Numbered from the stretch's first letter, positions 9,445-22,195 are shown. The stretch is DNA of 64,000 nucleotides from Hymenopus coronatus (GCA_030762935.1 CM060895.1:39361001-39425000), one strand, 5' to 3'. The notes: a model not told the origin generated them from the letters alone. A program made the numbers and translations.

Positions 9445-12093
9445 GGCACACCCATATATCTGATTATAGCACTAGGTACTGGAATGGCCAACATTTGCGT
9501 GTAAACATTTGTAATTACAAACTGTAATGCAATCTATTGCAGGATGGTGTTAAAGGAATTACGATTAACAAGAATTTGTTTCCTCTCTTTGTTCAAGATA
9601 AGAACTAAGAGCTCACTTAGCCTGGTGCAACTGAAGAACGACCGCATTGAGATGCTTATGTCGCGTAGATGGTGAACTTATGTTTACCCTGGAGAGTTCA
9701 AATACTTAATATTAAAATCAGTAGTTGCTTTAAGTAACAACATAACAGGAGTGAATTAGCGCAGTGCCATAAAGAGGTGAATTTAGTCAGAGGCAGGCAT
9801 TGCGAAGCCAGGCTCGAAATACTATTTGCAGGATATATGTAGTTTTTAAAAGACCGAACAACTCGAGAACAAGAGAAATCAACTCGATTTAAAAAAAATG
9901 CTGAGTAACTTGTTGGTAAAGCGCATAGTGCAGGCATATCAAGTGTGTCTCACGAAGTACTTACGCTACCTTGCGCTACATAATGTGCGAATGACAGGGG
10001 AAATATGAAAAGACTGAGCGTAGCGTATTGGACACTTATAGCAATTATCGGTTGAATATCAATCGCAGTTTACCCATAATTAAACAGCATTTTCATGTTT
10101 AAACCAGCGATCTGTAGAAAGCCGATATATTTAAAATTTAGATAAATTATTAGAAGACTGCTAAGTGTGAATAACAAAAACTCAATTAAAATTATACTAG
10201 TCACTTTCGCTTAAATTCCTCACACCTGTCTGTACAAAGACCCATCAATGACATGTTAAGACGGCATTTAAATCCTACCTAAATAAATAATGAGGGCAGC
10301 AGATCCTCAGTTAACAGTACTCAGTTAATAGAAGTGGATCTTTTTTCACAAATGTTAATGTTCTTCAAATTGAAATATGCTAATGATCTAGTTATTTAAA
10401 ATGAGGAAAGTTGAATGATGGGTAATCGAATATTAGTATTAATAATTTTAGACTTGCGCTAATTTTTAAGTGAATATTATAGAATTTTATTCGGGGGTAT
10501 TTTAATATCTGTAATCCTTCTTGTTTCACTTACATTTCATTAATTCCGTCATTTATTTTAGTCCTTCAGTTTAGAAAAAGCCTCCTCCAACTCCTTTCAT
10601 TTCTATTTTCTTCTTAATATGTTCGTAGACGATTAATTACGGTTAGCTACGATGTAGTACACAAAATTATGTAGCAGTATAGTCTGCATATGTCTCCAAC
10701 AAAAACAAAAAGCATGGTTTTCTGGAGAAAGCACCAAAAGATATTACAATTACAATATACACAAATACTTTGATGTGATATCACTTTATTCCGACGAATA
10801 TTTAAATCACAAAGTAAATTACATTTGATAAAAACATTAAAAATAAAGTTATAAAAAACGATATGATGAAGCTTTTTAAAGTTAGTTATATCCGCATCGA
10901 TCTGACTTTCACCGTGCGGAGACTCCACAAAGACTGCTAACTAGTTACCCACGCGCTCACTGACTGTGGCTAGCTTTCTTCCATCGCCGTGGCCCCACCC
11001 GCTGCGTTGGGAGAGCTAAACCACGTCAATGTTTGGACATTCCAAATGACAACCTGTGTCAGTTAATCTAACTAGCTACCTAAACGTCACTTAACAAGCT
11101 TTTATATATACTGTCATTAACAACAGTTTCAATATTTTTTTTGATAAACCTCCCAAAAATAAGTAAGGATATTTACATTAATTAACCCCCAAATGGTACA
11201 ATATTGAACTATATATACAATTCTTAAAATAGTGTATAGTGGATTTCTTAATACGTTTGTGACAAATTGTCTGGTCGAAATTTTCTTATAGTGGATAGTT
11301 CTTTATTTAGAAAAAAAAAATTGTGCTATATCAAAAATGAAAAAAAAAAATGGAAAAAAAACCTTAGCCCGTGTTTATGTAATGAATGTCTTAAAACTAA
11401 GTATAATGGATACAACAAATTCAACCACACAAATAGTTACACACATGCTGAACCACCTTGGAAACATTATACACCTCTAGCTGTAGATTTATGGGAGAAG
11501 ATAAATTTTAAAAACAAGTTTTAAAGTTTGACATATAGTCATTTAAGCTGCTCAAAGCTTTAAAATGACGTGCTAAGCAAGTTACATCCGGCCTAGGAGA
11601 ATTAAAACATTGCAAATATGTTCTTTAAACTATCGTGTATTTTTTCACCAAAAATCCAGAAACTCCACATTTTGCAAATTATGCTAAAAAAAAAAAAAAG
11701 AAAGAAAGAAAGGAAAAAAAACCCTTCAGTCCTGTTAGTCCTTATACTACGTGTTGTATTTGCTTATTTCCTGTTTATATAGATATTACAACAGAACCTT
11801 GCTACGTACCATTTTCTCGGTTTCAGTAAAAACACACGACTGCTCAAGGCTGAAAATGCTATTAATTTCTAGTTTTTATAATTTTATTTTATTTTGAAAT
11901 TCATACACAAACCAGGTTCCAACATTTTAATATTAGCATTAACTGAACTACTCACTGATAAGTGTTGATTTCATCATCAATTTTATCCAGTACAGATTTT
12001 CTGTAATGCCAAAACTTGTAAGGACATAATTTTAAGAAGAAATGCTCTTCTGTTGTATAAGTAAAATCTAAATAAACTGGAATGCTAACTTAC
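9445..12093. other. Unassigned AT-rich stretch
   Basis: No RF1, SINE or recognisable coding family was found in 2.6 kb. A GC-richer patch at about 10910-11060 (CGCTCACTGACTGTGG, GGCCCCACCCGCTGCG) stands out from its AT-rich surroundings but I cannot assign it. A-rich tracts occur at 11311-11360 and 11685-11720. Confidence 0.45.
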
Positions 12094-12128
12094 CACGAGG
12101 ATATCCCATTTCTAACAAGGACACTCAC
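12094..12128 (-). other. Candidate micro-exon, low confidence
   Basis: On the minus strand a pyrimidine-rich TTTGTTTCTTTACAG precedes 35 bp that end at a consensus donor (G|GTAAGT). One frame reads SLLEMGYPRG, which resembles the start of a UBA domain (LMEMGF-R pattern). To use that frame the acceptor would have to be a second AG three bases downstream. Alternatively CAG|GTGAGT could itself be a donor. The short length makes chance a real possibility. Confidence 0.22.
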
Positions 12129-12198
12129 CTGTAAAGAAACAAAAATTATGAAATATTGTATTAAATTATGAACTTAAATGTTTTACAAAACATTTTTA

Positions 12199-12771
12199 CT
12201 TTCTCTGGCACGTATGTACCCTGTACACAGTGGATAGAGAATGTAATTTCTATACAGATATTTCATCATGAATATATATTCTGAGACTCGAATTAAGAAA
12301 AGAGTATTTTGGAAACGTGTTTGTGTGTGTATCCGTATGTGAGTGGACAGCATAGCTCAAAAACGAAAAACCAAGCTTGCTATTTAAGTTGAGTATCTCC
12401 CAAGAATGAGACACGAAGATTCAAGAAAATCGCTCCACTCATAGATATCCTTCACATGGAAAATGTTTCGAACATTTTTATGTTCTTAAAAACGGCTCAA
12501 CGGATTTTATTAAAATGTCATATGATTAAGATATTTTCATGACAATTTTCTGGTAATAGGCACTGAAGACCTTTTCATTCTAGATGACTTTTGTATTACT
12601 GGTAAACCGTAAGAGATAGACAAAAACCTTTTACACAAAAGTATCAAGTAATAAGACCAATTCTTCTAATGTTGTCTCGATTAGTCTGATATAGATAAAA
12701 GAATAATCTTTTCTAAGAAAAGTTTATTTATGGAATAGCTAGAAAAAGTCATGTGAATGGAACACAACAGA
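12199..12771 (+). mobile_element. RF1 copy 3, internally deleted
   Basis: It starts at ACTTTCTCTGGCACGTATGTACC and has a short GT tract. The GCTCAAAAACGAAAAACC and TGGTAAACCGTAAGAGATAG blocks follow. It then jumps from ACACAAAAGT directly to CAAGTAATAAGACC, losing about 250 bp of body. It ends with AGAAAAAGTCATGTGAATGG and ACACAACAGA. Confidence 0.85.
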
Positions 12772-12879
12772 TGTTTATTTAAATATTATAAATTCATCAA
12801 AAATTATTTTAGTAATGCTTCCTTTCTTCTCTACAGTTTTCTACCCACCGTTTTCCACACCGTAAATAATTCAACTCCA

Positions 12880-12985
12880 CTTTTTGTCTGCCGGCACGAT
12901 GATCAGTATAACGGAGATCGAACCTTTCCCGAATTCGAGTTAAGACCTTACAGCTGAACTACCCGCTCGATTGCATTTCACAGCA
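12880..12985 (-). mobile_element. tRNA-derived SINE fragment (SINE5-like)
   Basis: The minus-strand reading has a tRNA-like head with GGGTAGTTCAGCTGTAAGG and B-box GGTTCGATCTC. Only the head region is recognisable. It separates RF1 copies 3 and 4, which may once have been adjacent. Confidence 0.5.
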
Positions 12986-13002
12986 TGTAGCCCAGGTCTT
13001 TT

Positions 13003-13909
13003 ACTTTCTCTATCGTATTCTATGTACTTTGGACATAGTAGGTAGATGTACTGTAATCCACCCCAAAAATTCCATACTGAGATTTCACCGGAAATTCATG
13101 TTTTGAGTACCCCTGAATAAAAAAAATAAAAGCACCGTGTGTTTGCCCGAGTGTGTGTGTGTGCGTGTGTGTGCATAAGTGTGTGTGTTTGTGTGTGTCT
13201 GTAGACCGTATAGATCAAAAACGAAAAGTCTATTAAATACCAAACTTGGTATTTAAGTTTACCATCTTCCGAGGGTGCGAGATCAAGATTTTTCAGAAAA
13301 TTCCCCACTCCAAACTGCCCTCACATGAAAAACTTTTCGAACTTTTTTATTTTCTCAAAAAGGCTCTAACGATTTTGTTTAAAGTACCATATATTTATGA
13401 ATATTTATGTCATAAATGAAATGTATATCTTGAATTTCCTGGGAATAGTCCCTGAAGCCCTCCTAATTCTGAACGACCTTTTTAATAACCGGTAAACCGT
13501 AATGGGTAGACTAAAACTTAATACTCATTAGAACACGCAATTTATGCTATATAAATTTGTTTGTGCAGTTAACCATTTCCGAGATATTTCCTATTATAGG
13601 TTTCAATTTTGCAATACATATTCTTTACTAAAACGGGAAGTTGTCATACGTTTCATATCTTTCGTTTTACTCCTGCCATGCAAAGAGAACCAAATTTCAA
13701 TTGTTCCACGTAACGACCAGCTTTTAAAAGATTTGCCTATCATTTTAGCCTGTATGTATTCCGCATTTCTCTTTTATTTACAATGACGTAAGAAATAAAA
13801 CAATGTCTGCTAATGTTTATCTCAATTAGCATGGTGAGGATGAAAGAATAATCATTTTTACGAATATTTTGTTTCAGGACAGGTAGAAAAAGTAATGTGA
13901 ATGGATGTT
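13003..13909 (+). mobile_element. RF1 copy 4, near full length
   Basis: A complete series of blocks is present: end ACTTTCTCTATCGTATTCTATG, TGAGATTTCACCGGAAAT, a GT microsatellite at 13150-13200, ATCAAAAACGAAAAGTC, ACCAAACTTGGTATTTAAG, CCGGTAAACCGTAATGGG, and TTTTAAAAGATTTGCC. The terminal GTAGAAAAAGTAATGTGAATGG runs into altered sequence. Length is 907 bp. Confidence 0.9.
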
Positions 13910-14244
13910 CTGTCATTCTCTTATATTTTACGGTTATCTGTTGGTATAAACTGTTCTTAACTTCCTCGCTTTGGGTTACTTGCGCGCCAATTTTATTTCT
14001 CTTGAAGGTTAAACCTTAGTGGCAATGACAAAGTGATTATTCGTGTTAAGGTTTGCAGGTACAGCAGTGAATTTGCGTTGGCGTCGTTATCTAATAATGT
14101 TACAGTTGTTGGTCGCTATTTCCCACGCTATATCACTGTCCCACCTTCAGCGACATCTTCACACACCAGAACAAAAGTATCACTTGTGGAGGAAACTATA
14201 GAGGGAATTCTTAACATTATATATAAACAAATTTAATAAAAAAA
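13910..14244. other. Unassigned spacer between RF1 copies
   Basis: It shares a ~50-bp block (CAATTTTATTTCTCTT region, about 13978-14030) with 7209-7275. A 67-codon ORF (14033-14236) has no family signature. Confidence 0.5.
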
Positions 14245-15085
14245 TGTGATGTGCTCACATGACTTTCTCTACATCTCTATAACAAATTATTGTTAAAAAG
14301 CTTATGCTTCTATTTACTTCATGCTAATTGAGAACAAATTAGCAGAAATAGTCTTATTACTTGCTTCCTTGCAAGTAGAAGCCAAATAAGGGAGCAGCAT
14401 ATGTTAAAGCCAAAAGCTTGCTACTATATGACTGAAGTTCCATTGTTTGTATGGACAGCAGTTGACAAATTCCTGTATGAGAAAAGTATAAGTTTTTCAA
14501 AGCTGAAACCAAAAACAGGAAATATCTACAAAACGATCAACTCCACGAAAAAAAAAATGTATCTAACATAAATTGTGTATTTTAACGTGCTCTACATTTT
14601 TTTGTGTGGTAAGTTTTCGTCCATCTCTTACGGTTTAGCAGCTATGCAAAATTCCGTAAAGTATATTTAGAATAAATTGGTCTTCAGAGGGTATTCCCAG
14701 AAAATTCAAGATATACATTTTATTTGTCAGGTAAATATCTTTAATATACGATATTTCAATCAAAATCGTTAGAGCCATTTTGAAGAAAATCAAAACTTTA
14801 GAAAAAAGTTCCATGCAAAGGGTAGTTGGGGTGGGGGGATTTTCTTGAAAATCTTCGTGTCGCATCCTTGGAAGATACCAAACTTAGTACCAAGTTTGGT
14901 ATTCAACGGTCTTTTCGTTTTTGAGTTGTGTTGTTCACACACAAGGACCTTTTTCTGAAAATACTTTTTTTTGGATTCAGGGGAACCGAAAACATGCATT
15001 TCCGGTGAAATCTCGGTATCGAATTTTTGGGCTGGAATGCAATACCTTCTCTATACACTATGTACATAGTTCGTGTAGAGAAAGT
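14245..15085 (-). mobile_element. RF1 copy 5, near full length
   Basis: Inverse orientation: TGTGATGTGCTCACATGACTT at the left and the palindromic end CTATACACTATGTACATAG...AGAGAAAGT at 15047-15085. The microsatellite is nearly absent here (CACACACAAGG at about 14936), so the GT tract varies greatly between copies. Confidence 0.9.
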
Positions 15086-15221
15086 AATAAAAATGTGTTC
15101 AAACCTTGTGGCTTTCTCCATCTGCTCTGCACACTATTTTACTGAAAATTATTCCTTCATCTACATCATGCCAATCAAGATAAACTTCAGCACAAATGGT
15201 TGTATAAGTTACTTTCCTTGA

Positions 15222-15960
15222 AAGTAAGTATGAATGAATGAATAAGTGTATTTATTTAAATACCAGTATACATACAATGATATTCATCCATCGCATGGGT
15301 CCACCGACCGTACGTGCTTTTGCAACACACTATTTTTTAAACGATATTACAAAAAAGAAGAAGAATGAATCTGAATACAAAAAGACAAACATATTCAATT
15401 ATAGCGTCTTATATTTTCAACACACAATAAACGGCTAACTATTCCGATGCATTAGAGAGCATTATTATAGTAAACAAATACAATTGAGAGATATATACAC
15501 AACACTTAACTCCACAACAAAACAATAACAATAAGATGGCATAAAAATATATAAGGCATTATAATCACTTGTTAGCTCTGCGTATCGCCCTCCTCCTTTT
15601 TCATGTATCAGCCTACTCAGATTTCAGCTATCTCGCCTTAAGCAGAAATTTAACTATACCCTCCGCGTTTTCCATGCCTGCCAGTAGTGTCCAACATGCT
15701 CCTAACTCTCTCTTCATTCGAGGTGATAAAGGATCGCGGTAAAAGTTTTCCCTCTATTCCTCCGTATCCTTGCCAAGATATGCGCTCAGGACTATTCCTC
15801 CTCGCAAATGGGGCAGATTTTCATATCATTCTCGTTAGTAATTTTTATCATCCGCCATGCTACTAGTCTAATCCACGCTAGCCCCCGTCTAATGAGTTTG
15901 GTACCTGTTTTGATGCACTGCTCCATACCTCATCCCGATTTTAGCCCTTACTGTACTTAA
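15222..15960 (-). mobile_element. LINE 3'-terminal fragment
   Basis: On the minus strand about 15690-15826 encodes MKICPICEEE, then AHILARIRRNRGK. This matches the Cys/His C-terminal motif found downstream of reverse transcriptase in many insect non-LTR elements (CPIC...H; the final Cys is replaced). A second frame continues as NEERVRSMLDTTGRHG, so at least one frameshift and several stops exist. An AT-rich 3' UTR-like region leads to a (TTCA)n tail at 15225-15243. This is a 5'-truncated dead copy. Confidence 0.6.
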
Positions 15961-15994
15961 AAACGACAAATTCTCCGTACATTGTGCATTTATT

Positions 15995-16939
15995 ACTATC
16001 TCTAGCCCCATATGTACAATATACATAGGGATAGAGAAGTATTGTATTCCACTCAAAATTTCGATACCGAGATTTCACCGGAAATACATGTTTTAGGATC
16101 CCCTGTATCCCCCCCCCCCCAAAAAAGAAGCATTTTGAGAAAAAGGTCCGTGTGTGTGTGTGTGTGTGTCCGTGTGTCCATGTGTCCGTGTGTCTGTGAA
16201 CACGATAACTCAAAAACGAAAAGTAGCTAAAATACCAAACTTGGTATTTAAGTATAGTATCTTCCAGGGATGCGACACGAAGATTTTGAGAAAAATCCCC
16301 CCACCCCAAACTATCCTTTACATGGAATTTTATTCGAAAATGTTTATTTTCTTAAAAATAGCTCTAACGATTTTGATTAAAATATTATATATTTAAGATA
16401 TTTACCTAACAAATAAAATGTATATCTTGAATTTTCTGGGAATAGCTTCTGAAGACCTGCTTATTCTGAATGAATTTTTCTTAATTTGGCATAACTAGTA
16501 AACCGTAAGAGATAGACAAAAACTTTAAGTCTTGTTAAAATACACAAGTTATGTCATATACATTTTTCTCGTGGAACTTACCGTTTTCGAGGTATTCATT
16601 GTTATTAGCTTCAGTTGTGAAGTACTTATACTTTTCTCAGACGGGAGTGTCCGTTTCTCTTTTGTTCTACTCCTGGACAAGAAAAGAAGCGATTTGTAAT
16701 GACAATCGCATAACGACAGCTTTTAAAACACTTGACTATTGGTTTAGCCTAGTGTATTCCCTTATTTTCTTCCTACTTATACGGAACTAAATAATAAGAA
16801 CATTGAGCTAATGAGTACCACGATTAGCAAGTTGCAGAAAGAAGAAGAACCTTAAGTATGAGTTGCAGAAAGAAGAAGAACCTTAAGTATGAAGTTTGTA
16901 GAACAGATAGAGAAAGTCATGTGAGTGTAACAAATCAGA
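15995..16939 (+). mobile_element. RF1 copy 6, near full length
   Basis: The palindromic end is ACTATCTCTAGCCCC...GGGATAGAGAAG. A C run (16110-16119) and A run precede the GT tract (16151-16168). All body blocks are present, and it ends GAGAAAGTCATGTGAGTG then CAAATCAGA. It carries a private 31-bp tandem duplication (16830-16891). Length is 945 bp. Confidence 0.92.
16830..16891. repeat. Perfect 31-bp direct duplication inside RF1
   Basis: The 31 bp at 16830-16860 (AGTTGCAGAAAGAAG...) are repeated exactly at 16861-16891. Other RF1 copies have the unit once, so the duplication is recent and private to this copy. Confidence 0.95.
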
Positions 16940-16950
16940 TTTTTTTTGTT

Positions 16951-17112
16951 CTTTTAAGCAGAAGATAACAAATGGAATACATTAAGCTAAAACGATAGTC
17001 AAATCTTTTAAAAGCTGGTCACTATGTGAAACAATTGAAATTCGGTTGCTTTAAATGCTCAGGAGTAAAACAAAAGAGAACGAAACGAAAGATGACTTCC
17101 GTTAGGGAAAGT
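16951..17112 (-). mobile_element. RF1 fragment, inverted
   Basis: It contains AAGCTAAAACGATAGTCAAA, TCTTTTAAAAGCTGGTCACT and AATTGAAATTCGGTTGC, the inverse of the RF1 distal third. It begins about 12 bp after RF1 copy 6 ends, so the two lie tail to tail. Both ends are truncated. Confidence 0.8.
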
Positions 17113-17353
17113 GTAAATAATTTGTTCCGAACGCGTTCGGACTATCTTCTCGGAATACTACGTGTGCAGGAAGCAATATGCCGGTTCATTGGATTACTAC
17201 ATTAAATTACTAAAATAATACTGACTATAGCATATTAATTATTCTATATAATTCACTTAAATTTACATTACAACATCTAATGTGTCGTTATTGGCGATTA
17301 ATGCTTTGTTACACACGCATGTTATCAGTGTGAGTCATGATGCTACAGACGTT

Positions 17354-18062
17354 AGCATTTTTAGAAAAAGGTGCATGTGTGTCTGTGATCACCATAACTC
17401 AAAAACGAAAAGTCGGCAAAATACCAAACTTGGCATATCAGTTAAGTATCTTCCGAGCAAGCAACACGAAATTTTTGAGGAAAATCCCCCCACTTCATAC
17501 TACCCTTTATAGAGAAAAAGTTTCGAAAATTTTGATCTTCTCAAAAATGGCTCTAACGGTTTTCATTAAAATACCGTTTATTAAAGATATTTACATGACA
17601 AGTAAAATGTATATCTTGGACTTTTCTGGACTTCTTTATTCTGGATGAATTTTGCTGAATTTTGCATAACTAGTAAAACGTAAGCGATAGACAAAAACTT
17701 GCAACCCAAAGCATGTAGATCTCGTTGAAACACACAATTTATGTCATATCCATTTTTTCATGGAGTTGACCATTTTTGAGACATTTCTTGTTATTGGTTT
17801 CAGTTTTAAAATACTTAAACTTTTCACATACTGGAATTTGCTTCTCAAGGCAATGCAAAGAAATGAATTTCATGCACATGACAACCAACTTTAAAAGAGT
17901 TGTTCGTTGTAGCCTAGTGTATTCCATTATTTCCCTTTTACTTAAAAGAAAGCATTTCTGCTAATGTTTATCTCCATTAGTATGGAGTGAACAGCAGAAT
18001 AAGCTTTTTAACAATAATTTCTTACAGAGATGTAGAGAAATTATGTGAATGGAGCACATCAG
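17354..18062 (+). mobile_element. RF1 copy, palindromic end missing
   Basis: It starts within the GCATTTTTAGAAAAAGG block just before the short GT tract and continues through all later blocks. It ends TAGAGAAATTATGTGAATGG and AGCACATCAGA. The segment 17113-17353 upstream is unassigned. Confidence 0.88.
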
Positions 18063-18682
18063 ATTCTTCCGTTGTGCATTCTGAAACTTCAATGAACTAA
18101 TGGAGCTTCTGGAGCAGCTTTCCAGCAAAGCGTGAAACGAATGACGGAAGTTTTATGAAAGGAACCAGAGAGGAATTTATTTTAGAAAATGTCATAATGA
18201 TAAATTACGTCAACGGACTCGTCATGCTATGAAGGCAGCATCGAATGGTTGGTTACCTCTTCACTTCCGTTTACTCAACAACCATGAACACCAATTTAGA
18301 ATCTCCTACGCTTCAAGGCTGACTCTATCATAAATATAAGATTTCAATGCTGAAGATTTATGATGAAGTTGTTTAGCTCTGGTATAGCCCATTGAGTTCG
18401 TTTCTAAAAGCTGGCAGCTAAAGAACATGCACGCAGTTCCATAAATATGCACTGCCAGCATTAAATAATAATGAATGGAAACATGCAGCTGTTGCATGTC
18501 AAAAACAGGTGATTCATAATATATCTAATACAGCAATTCGATCAAAACTGTTATTGTTTTCAGCCTAAGGAGAGCTAGCGCAAACAGACAGGCAAAACAC
18601 CTTTTAACTGACACTTTCGCCCTGTGTTCTGTCACATATTATTTTATTAAGACTATATCTACATTTTCTTTTTCGTCTTTTC
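18063..18682. other. Unassigned stretch
   Basis: I recognise no repeat or gene. Short open frames on both strands lack any family pattern. Confidence 0.5.
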
Positions 18683-19554
18683 ACTTTCTCTATACGAACT
18701 ATGTCCATAGTGTATAGAGAAGGTATTGTACTGTACCCAAAAATTCGATACCGAGATTTCACCGGAAATACATGTTTTGAGACTCATTGAATCCAAAAAA
18801 AAGCATTTTTAGAAAAATGTCCATGTGTGTGTGTGTGTGTGTCTGTCTGTCTGTGTGTGTGTGGGTCTGTGGGCAGCATAGCGCAAAAACGAAAGACCGT
18901 TGAATACCAAACTTGACATTTAAGTTTGGAATCTTCCAAGGATGCGACAGGAAGATTTTCAAGAAAATCCCCTCCCAATCCAAACTGCCCTTTACAGGGG
19001 AAAAAAATCTAAAATGTTGATTTTCTTAAAAATGGCTCTAACGATTTTGATTAAAATATCGTAAATTAAAGACCAATAAAATGTATATCTTGAATTTTCT
19101 GGGAATAGCCTCTGAAGACTACTTTATTTATTCTGGATCAATTTTACGGAATTCTGTATAACTGCTAAACCGTAAGAGATGGACAAAAGCATACCACACA
19201 AAAGATGTAGAGCACTTTAAAACACACAATTTGTTATATACATTTTTTCGTGGAGTTTTATCATTTTTAAGATATGCTTGGTTTTTCGTTTCTGCTTTGA
19301 AAAACACTTTTCTCATACAAGAATTTGTTAACTCCTGTCCATACAAACAAAGGAACTTCAGTTACATAGCAACCAGCTTTTGGCTATAATTTTAACCTAT
19401 GCTACTCCCTCATTATTTGCTTCCTTGTAAGCAGAAGAGACATAAGACTACTTCTGCTAATGTTTCTCTATTAGCATGAAGTAAATAGAAGTATAAGCTT
19501 TTTAATTTGTTGCAGAGATGTAGAGAAAGTCATCTGAATGGAAAATATCAGATT
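18683..19554 (+). mobile_element. RF1 copy, full length (872 bp)
   Basis: One of the cleanest copies. The palindrome ACTTTCTCTATACGAACTATG/TCCATAGTGTATAGAGAAGG is intact. GT and GTCT tracts lie at 18824-18864. GCGCAAAAACGAAAGACC, AAACCGTAAGAGATGGAC, and the distal end GTAGAGAAAGTCATCTGAAT are present, ending ATATCAGA plus a T run. It has no ORF. Confidence 0.93.
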
Positions 19555-20046
19555 TTTTTCTCATTTGTTTATCATTTGATTTACTCATACTTCTTATGTG
19601 CACATGTTTTAAATGTTCATTCTGAAGATGTCTTCTTTCATTTTAGCTGTCTTAAATGTGTTCGTAATGTTTATCTAATTTTAACTATTTCAATTTCACT
19701 AAAAATCTTCCATAATTATAAAATACTTTTGACTTTATGTAGTTTATATCTCATTTTGATAGTAAGTTAATATGAAAATTTATATGTGAATATTTTCCTT
19801 GAACTACTGATGTGTTTTATGTCCAAATTTTGGTTTCCAAATTATACACGTTTTTTCTTTATTAAGTGTTCAAACTACATAAAATAATCTTCCATAATTT
19901 CCACAAATTACTTCCGTAATAATCCTTTTTATAAATTCAATTAACAGATATGAATACTCCATTTTCTTTTATTCCACTTCCAAAGTTTAAGTTCTCTTTA
20001 TGCCATTTAGTTCTCAGTAAGCACTATGTCTCAGTGCTGGCCAAAA
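19555..20046. other. Unassigned AT-rich stretch
   Basis: Very AT-rich, with no recognisable element or gene. Confidence 0.5.
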
Positions 20047-20052
20047 AAAAAA

Positions 20053-20085
<33 letters not shown>

Positions 20086-20103
20086 CACACATATATATAA
20101 ATA
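20047..20103. repeat. (TA)n-rich microsatellite
   Basis: Alternating TA with CACA interruptions, immediately beside the distal end of the following RF1 copy. Confidence 0.9.
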
Positions 20104-20682
20104 TTGAATTCACATTACTTTCTCTACTTATTCTGCAACAAATTATTCTTACAAAAGTTTAATCTTTTATAAATACACACTTCATGCCAATCAAGATAAA
20201 CATTAGCAGAAATAGTGTTATTACTTATCCTTGTAGTGAAAAAAGTGATTACACTAGGCTACAGCGATAGTTTTAAAAGCTGGTAGCTAAGTAATGACTG
20301 AAATTTCTTTCTCCTTGTATGACCAGGATGAAAAAGAAATGAATGACTATTTCCCATTTCAAAAAGGTATTAAGTACCAATAACAATATCCAGGAAATGA
20401 TTACTTCTTTTAAAAATCTGATATCTGTTTTAATATTTTTTTACCAATTTCTGTGAAGTAAAATGTTAATATTTTTACCAATTTCTGTGAAGTAAAATGT
20501 TGCCTCTTTGTTACGGTTTAATAGTTATGCAAAATACACAAAACACACAAACCATTCCTTTTTGTTTTTGTGCAAAATATGCTTTATTTTTCAGGGAGCC
20601 TCAAAACAAGTATTTCGGTGAAATCTTGTATCGAATTTTTGAGTGGAATAGAATACTTCCTCTACTTACTATACGTAGTAAT
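20104..20682 (-). mobile_element. RF1 copy with large internal deletion
   Basis: The distal end is CATTACTTTCTCTACTTATTCTGC; the distal third continues to about 20400. The body block GTTACGGTTTAATAGTTATGC follows, then TCAGGGAGCCTCAAAACA, GGTGAAATCTTGTATCGAA and CTTCCTCTACTTACTATACG at the palindromic side. The central body and microsatellite are lost. A 36-bp direct repeat (TTTTTACCAATTTCTGTG..., 20438-20500) is also present. Confidence 0.8.
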
Positions 20683-22025
20683 GAAATTCAAAATGAAAGC
20701 AGCGAATAAACTGTGATAATTGTTTATTCACTTCCATCACTACTCAACGTTCTGTAGGGATTCATTTTGGCACAAAGACAACATATAAATACAGATTTAT
20801 GACACTGTCAAGCCTTTCCAGATCTTGTTCAACCTTGTCCAATGTTATCAAACATATTCATCATTTGATAATTTTTCTTGCAAACTCTTGAATTGAAAAA
20901 CAAATTTAATCATGTAAAAGGCACTTAAATCTTCTGTGCATAATTTTTAAAATAATGCTTTTCTCTCAGATATTGTAATTCTTACATTGCTTTTTGTAAA
21001 TGAGCTGTATTCCAAAACATTGCACGGCACAAAAAGAAACAAAATGCACAAACTTTTAACAATCTAATTTATTACCCTTACATATTCATCTTTATTCCTT
21101 ACACGGTTATTTAGCAAGGAGCATTTTCAGAGTTTTGTTTCGAATAAATCCTGAAAGTAAGAGAAGCATTCCACGGATCGCTGGATAAAGGGAAGGTCGA
21201 AGTTTGTAAAAGCAGGTCTTACAACTCTTTCAGTGCTGTTGAGCAGAAGAAAAACAAATCCGTAGTTTCCTGTGTACCTATTGTTTCAGTTTTGCATGTC
21301 ATTTCTGCAGTAGACGAGACAAACAGTCTCTTCGTCATAAACAAATGTACATGTGGCACAAACAATGTACGGAAAGAAATGGAGTATTGTTTTGAAGTTT
21401 CTGTTCCTGTTAAGGGTATGCATTACTGGAATTTTATTAAAATCATAAAAAAAAGACTTTTTAATTTTAATTCCATAAAATAATTTAAACATGCGTGAAT
21501 ATAAAAAGATTTAATTTGCCATCACTTTAAAGTCTTAACTGGAGCTACAGCAAAGTGTTAGAAAAAAACTGTACCTATTGGACTCGGCAAGAAAAATGAA
21601 GTTGTGAAGAAGAAAAGCAACACTTGGTATATATTATATGGCACAGCTGGCATCTTTCTTGTCATCCACTTCAACTTTATAGGTTTTGGAAAATAATACT
21701 TGTAAATTTGGAATGTATTTTTCTCGGGTACATGTCCCCTTTAAGCATAATTTGGCGAAATTCTAGCAACGAAATTCTTAAATATTTATTTTAAACTGGT
21801 TAAACGTCTTACATCATTAAACTGAATGAGATGGTCCAGGCGGTAATTTCTACGACCCGCAATCAGGTTGTCTCCGGAGCCAACAAAACTGAGCGATTTT
21901 CCTTCTTTTTTTCTTTATTTTTCCAGTTTTCCTCGGTCACTATCGAAATGCTGGGTTGAGCGATTTGATCCATGAATTTTCCTATTACCCCTTTCATCAG
22001 TAACAGGTGGCACGCACTGGCATGT
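20683..22025. other. Unassigned AT-rich stretch
   Basis: No recognisable gene or repeat in 1.3 kb. Confidence 0.5.
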
Positions 22026-22029
22026 TGTC

Positions 22030-22140
22030 ATAGTAGATCAGTGGTTAGAGCAACCGACTAAAGACCAGGAGATTTGGTTCAAATCCCGGCAATGGCATTC
22101 AATTTTTCAGTCTGGCTCTACCTATACAATCTCAGTTCTT
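22030..22140 (+). mobile_element. tRNA-derived SINE (SINE5)
   Basis: The tRNA-like head has an A-box-like TAGATCAGTGG (22034-22044) and B-box GGTTCAAATCC (22076-22086). GGCAATGGCA and TTTTTCAGTCTGGCTCTAC follow. The same B-box-to-TCAGTCT block recurs at 36880-36965, and the head inverse occurs at 27055-27150. Confidence 0.7.
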
Positions 22141-22195
22141 CCTTCTCTATTTTCAAAGATGCAAATTGCTTTGGGACATTCTGCAAATTTGGATT

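Noticed and set aside
21412..21755. TTAA-bounded element (TTAAGGGTATG...GTCCCCTTTAA)
   Set aside because: The ends do not form a convincing inverted pair and no empty site is available for comparison.
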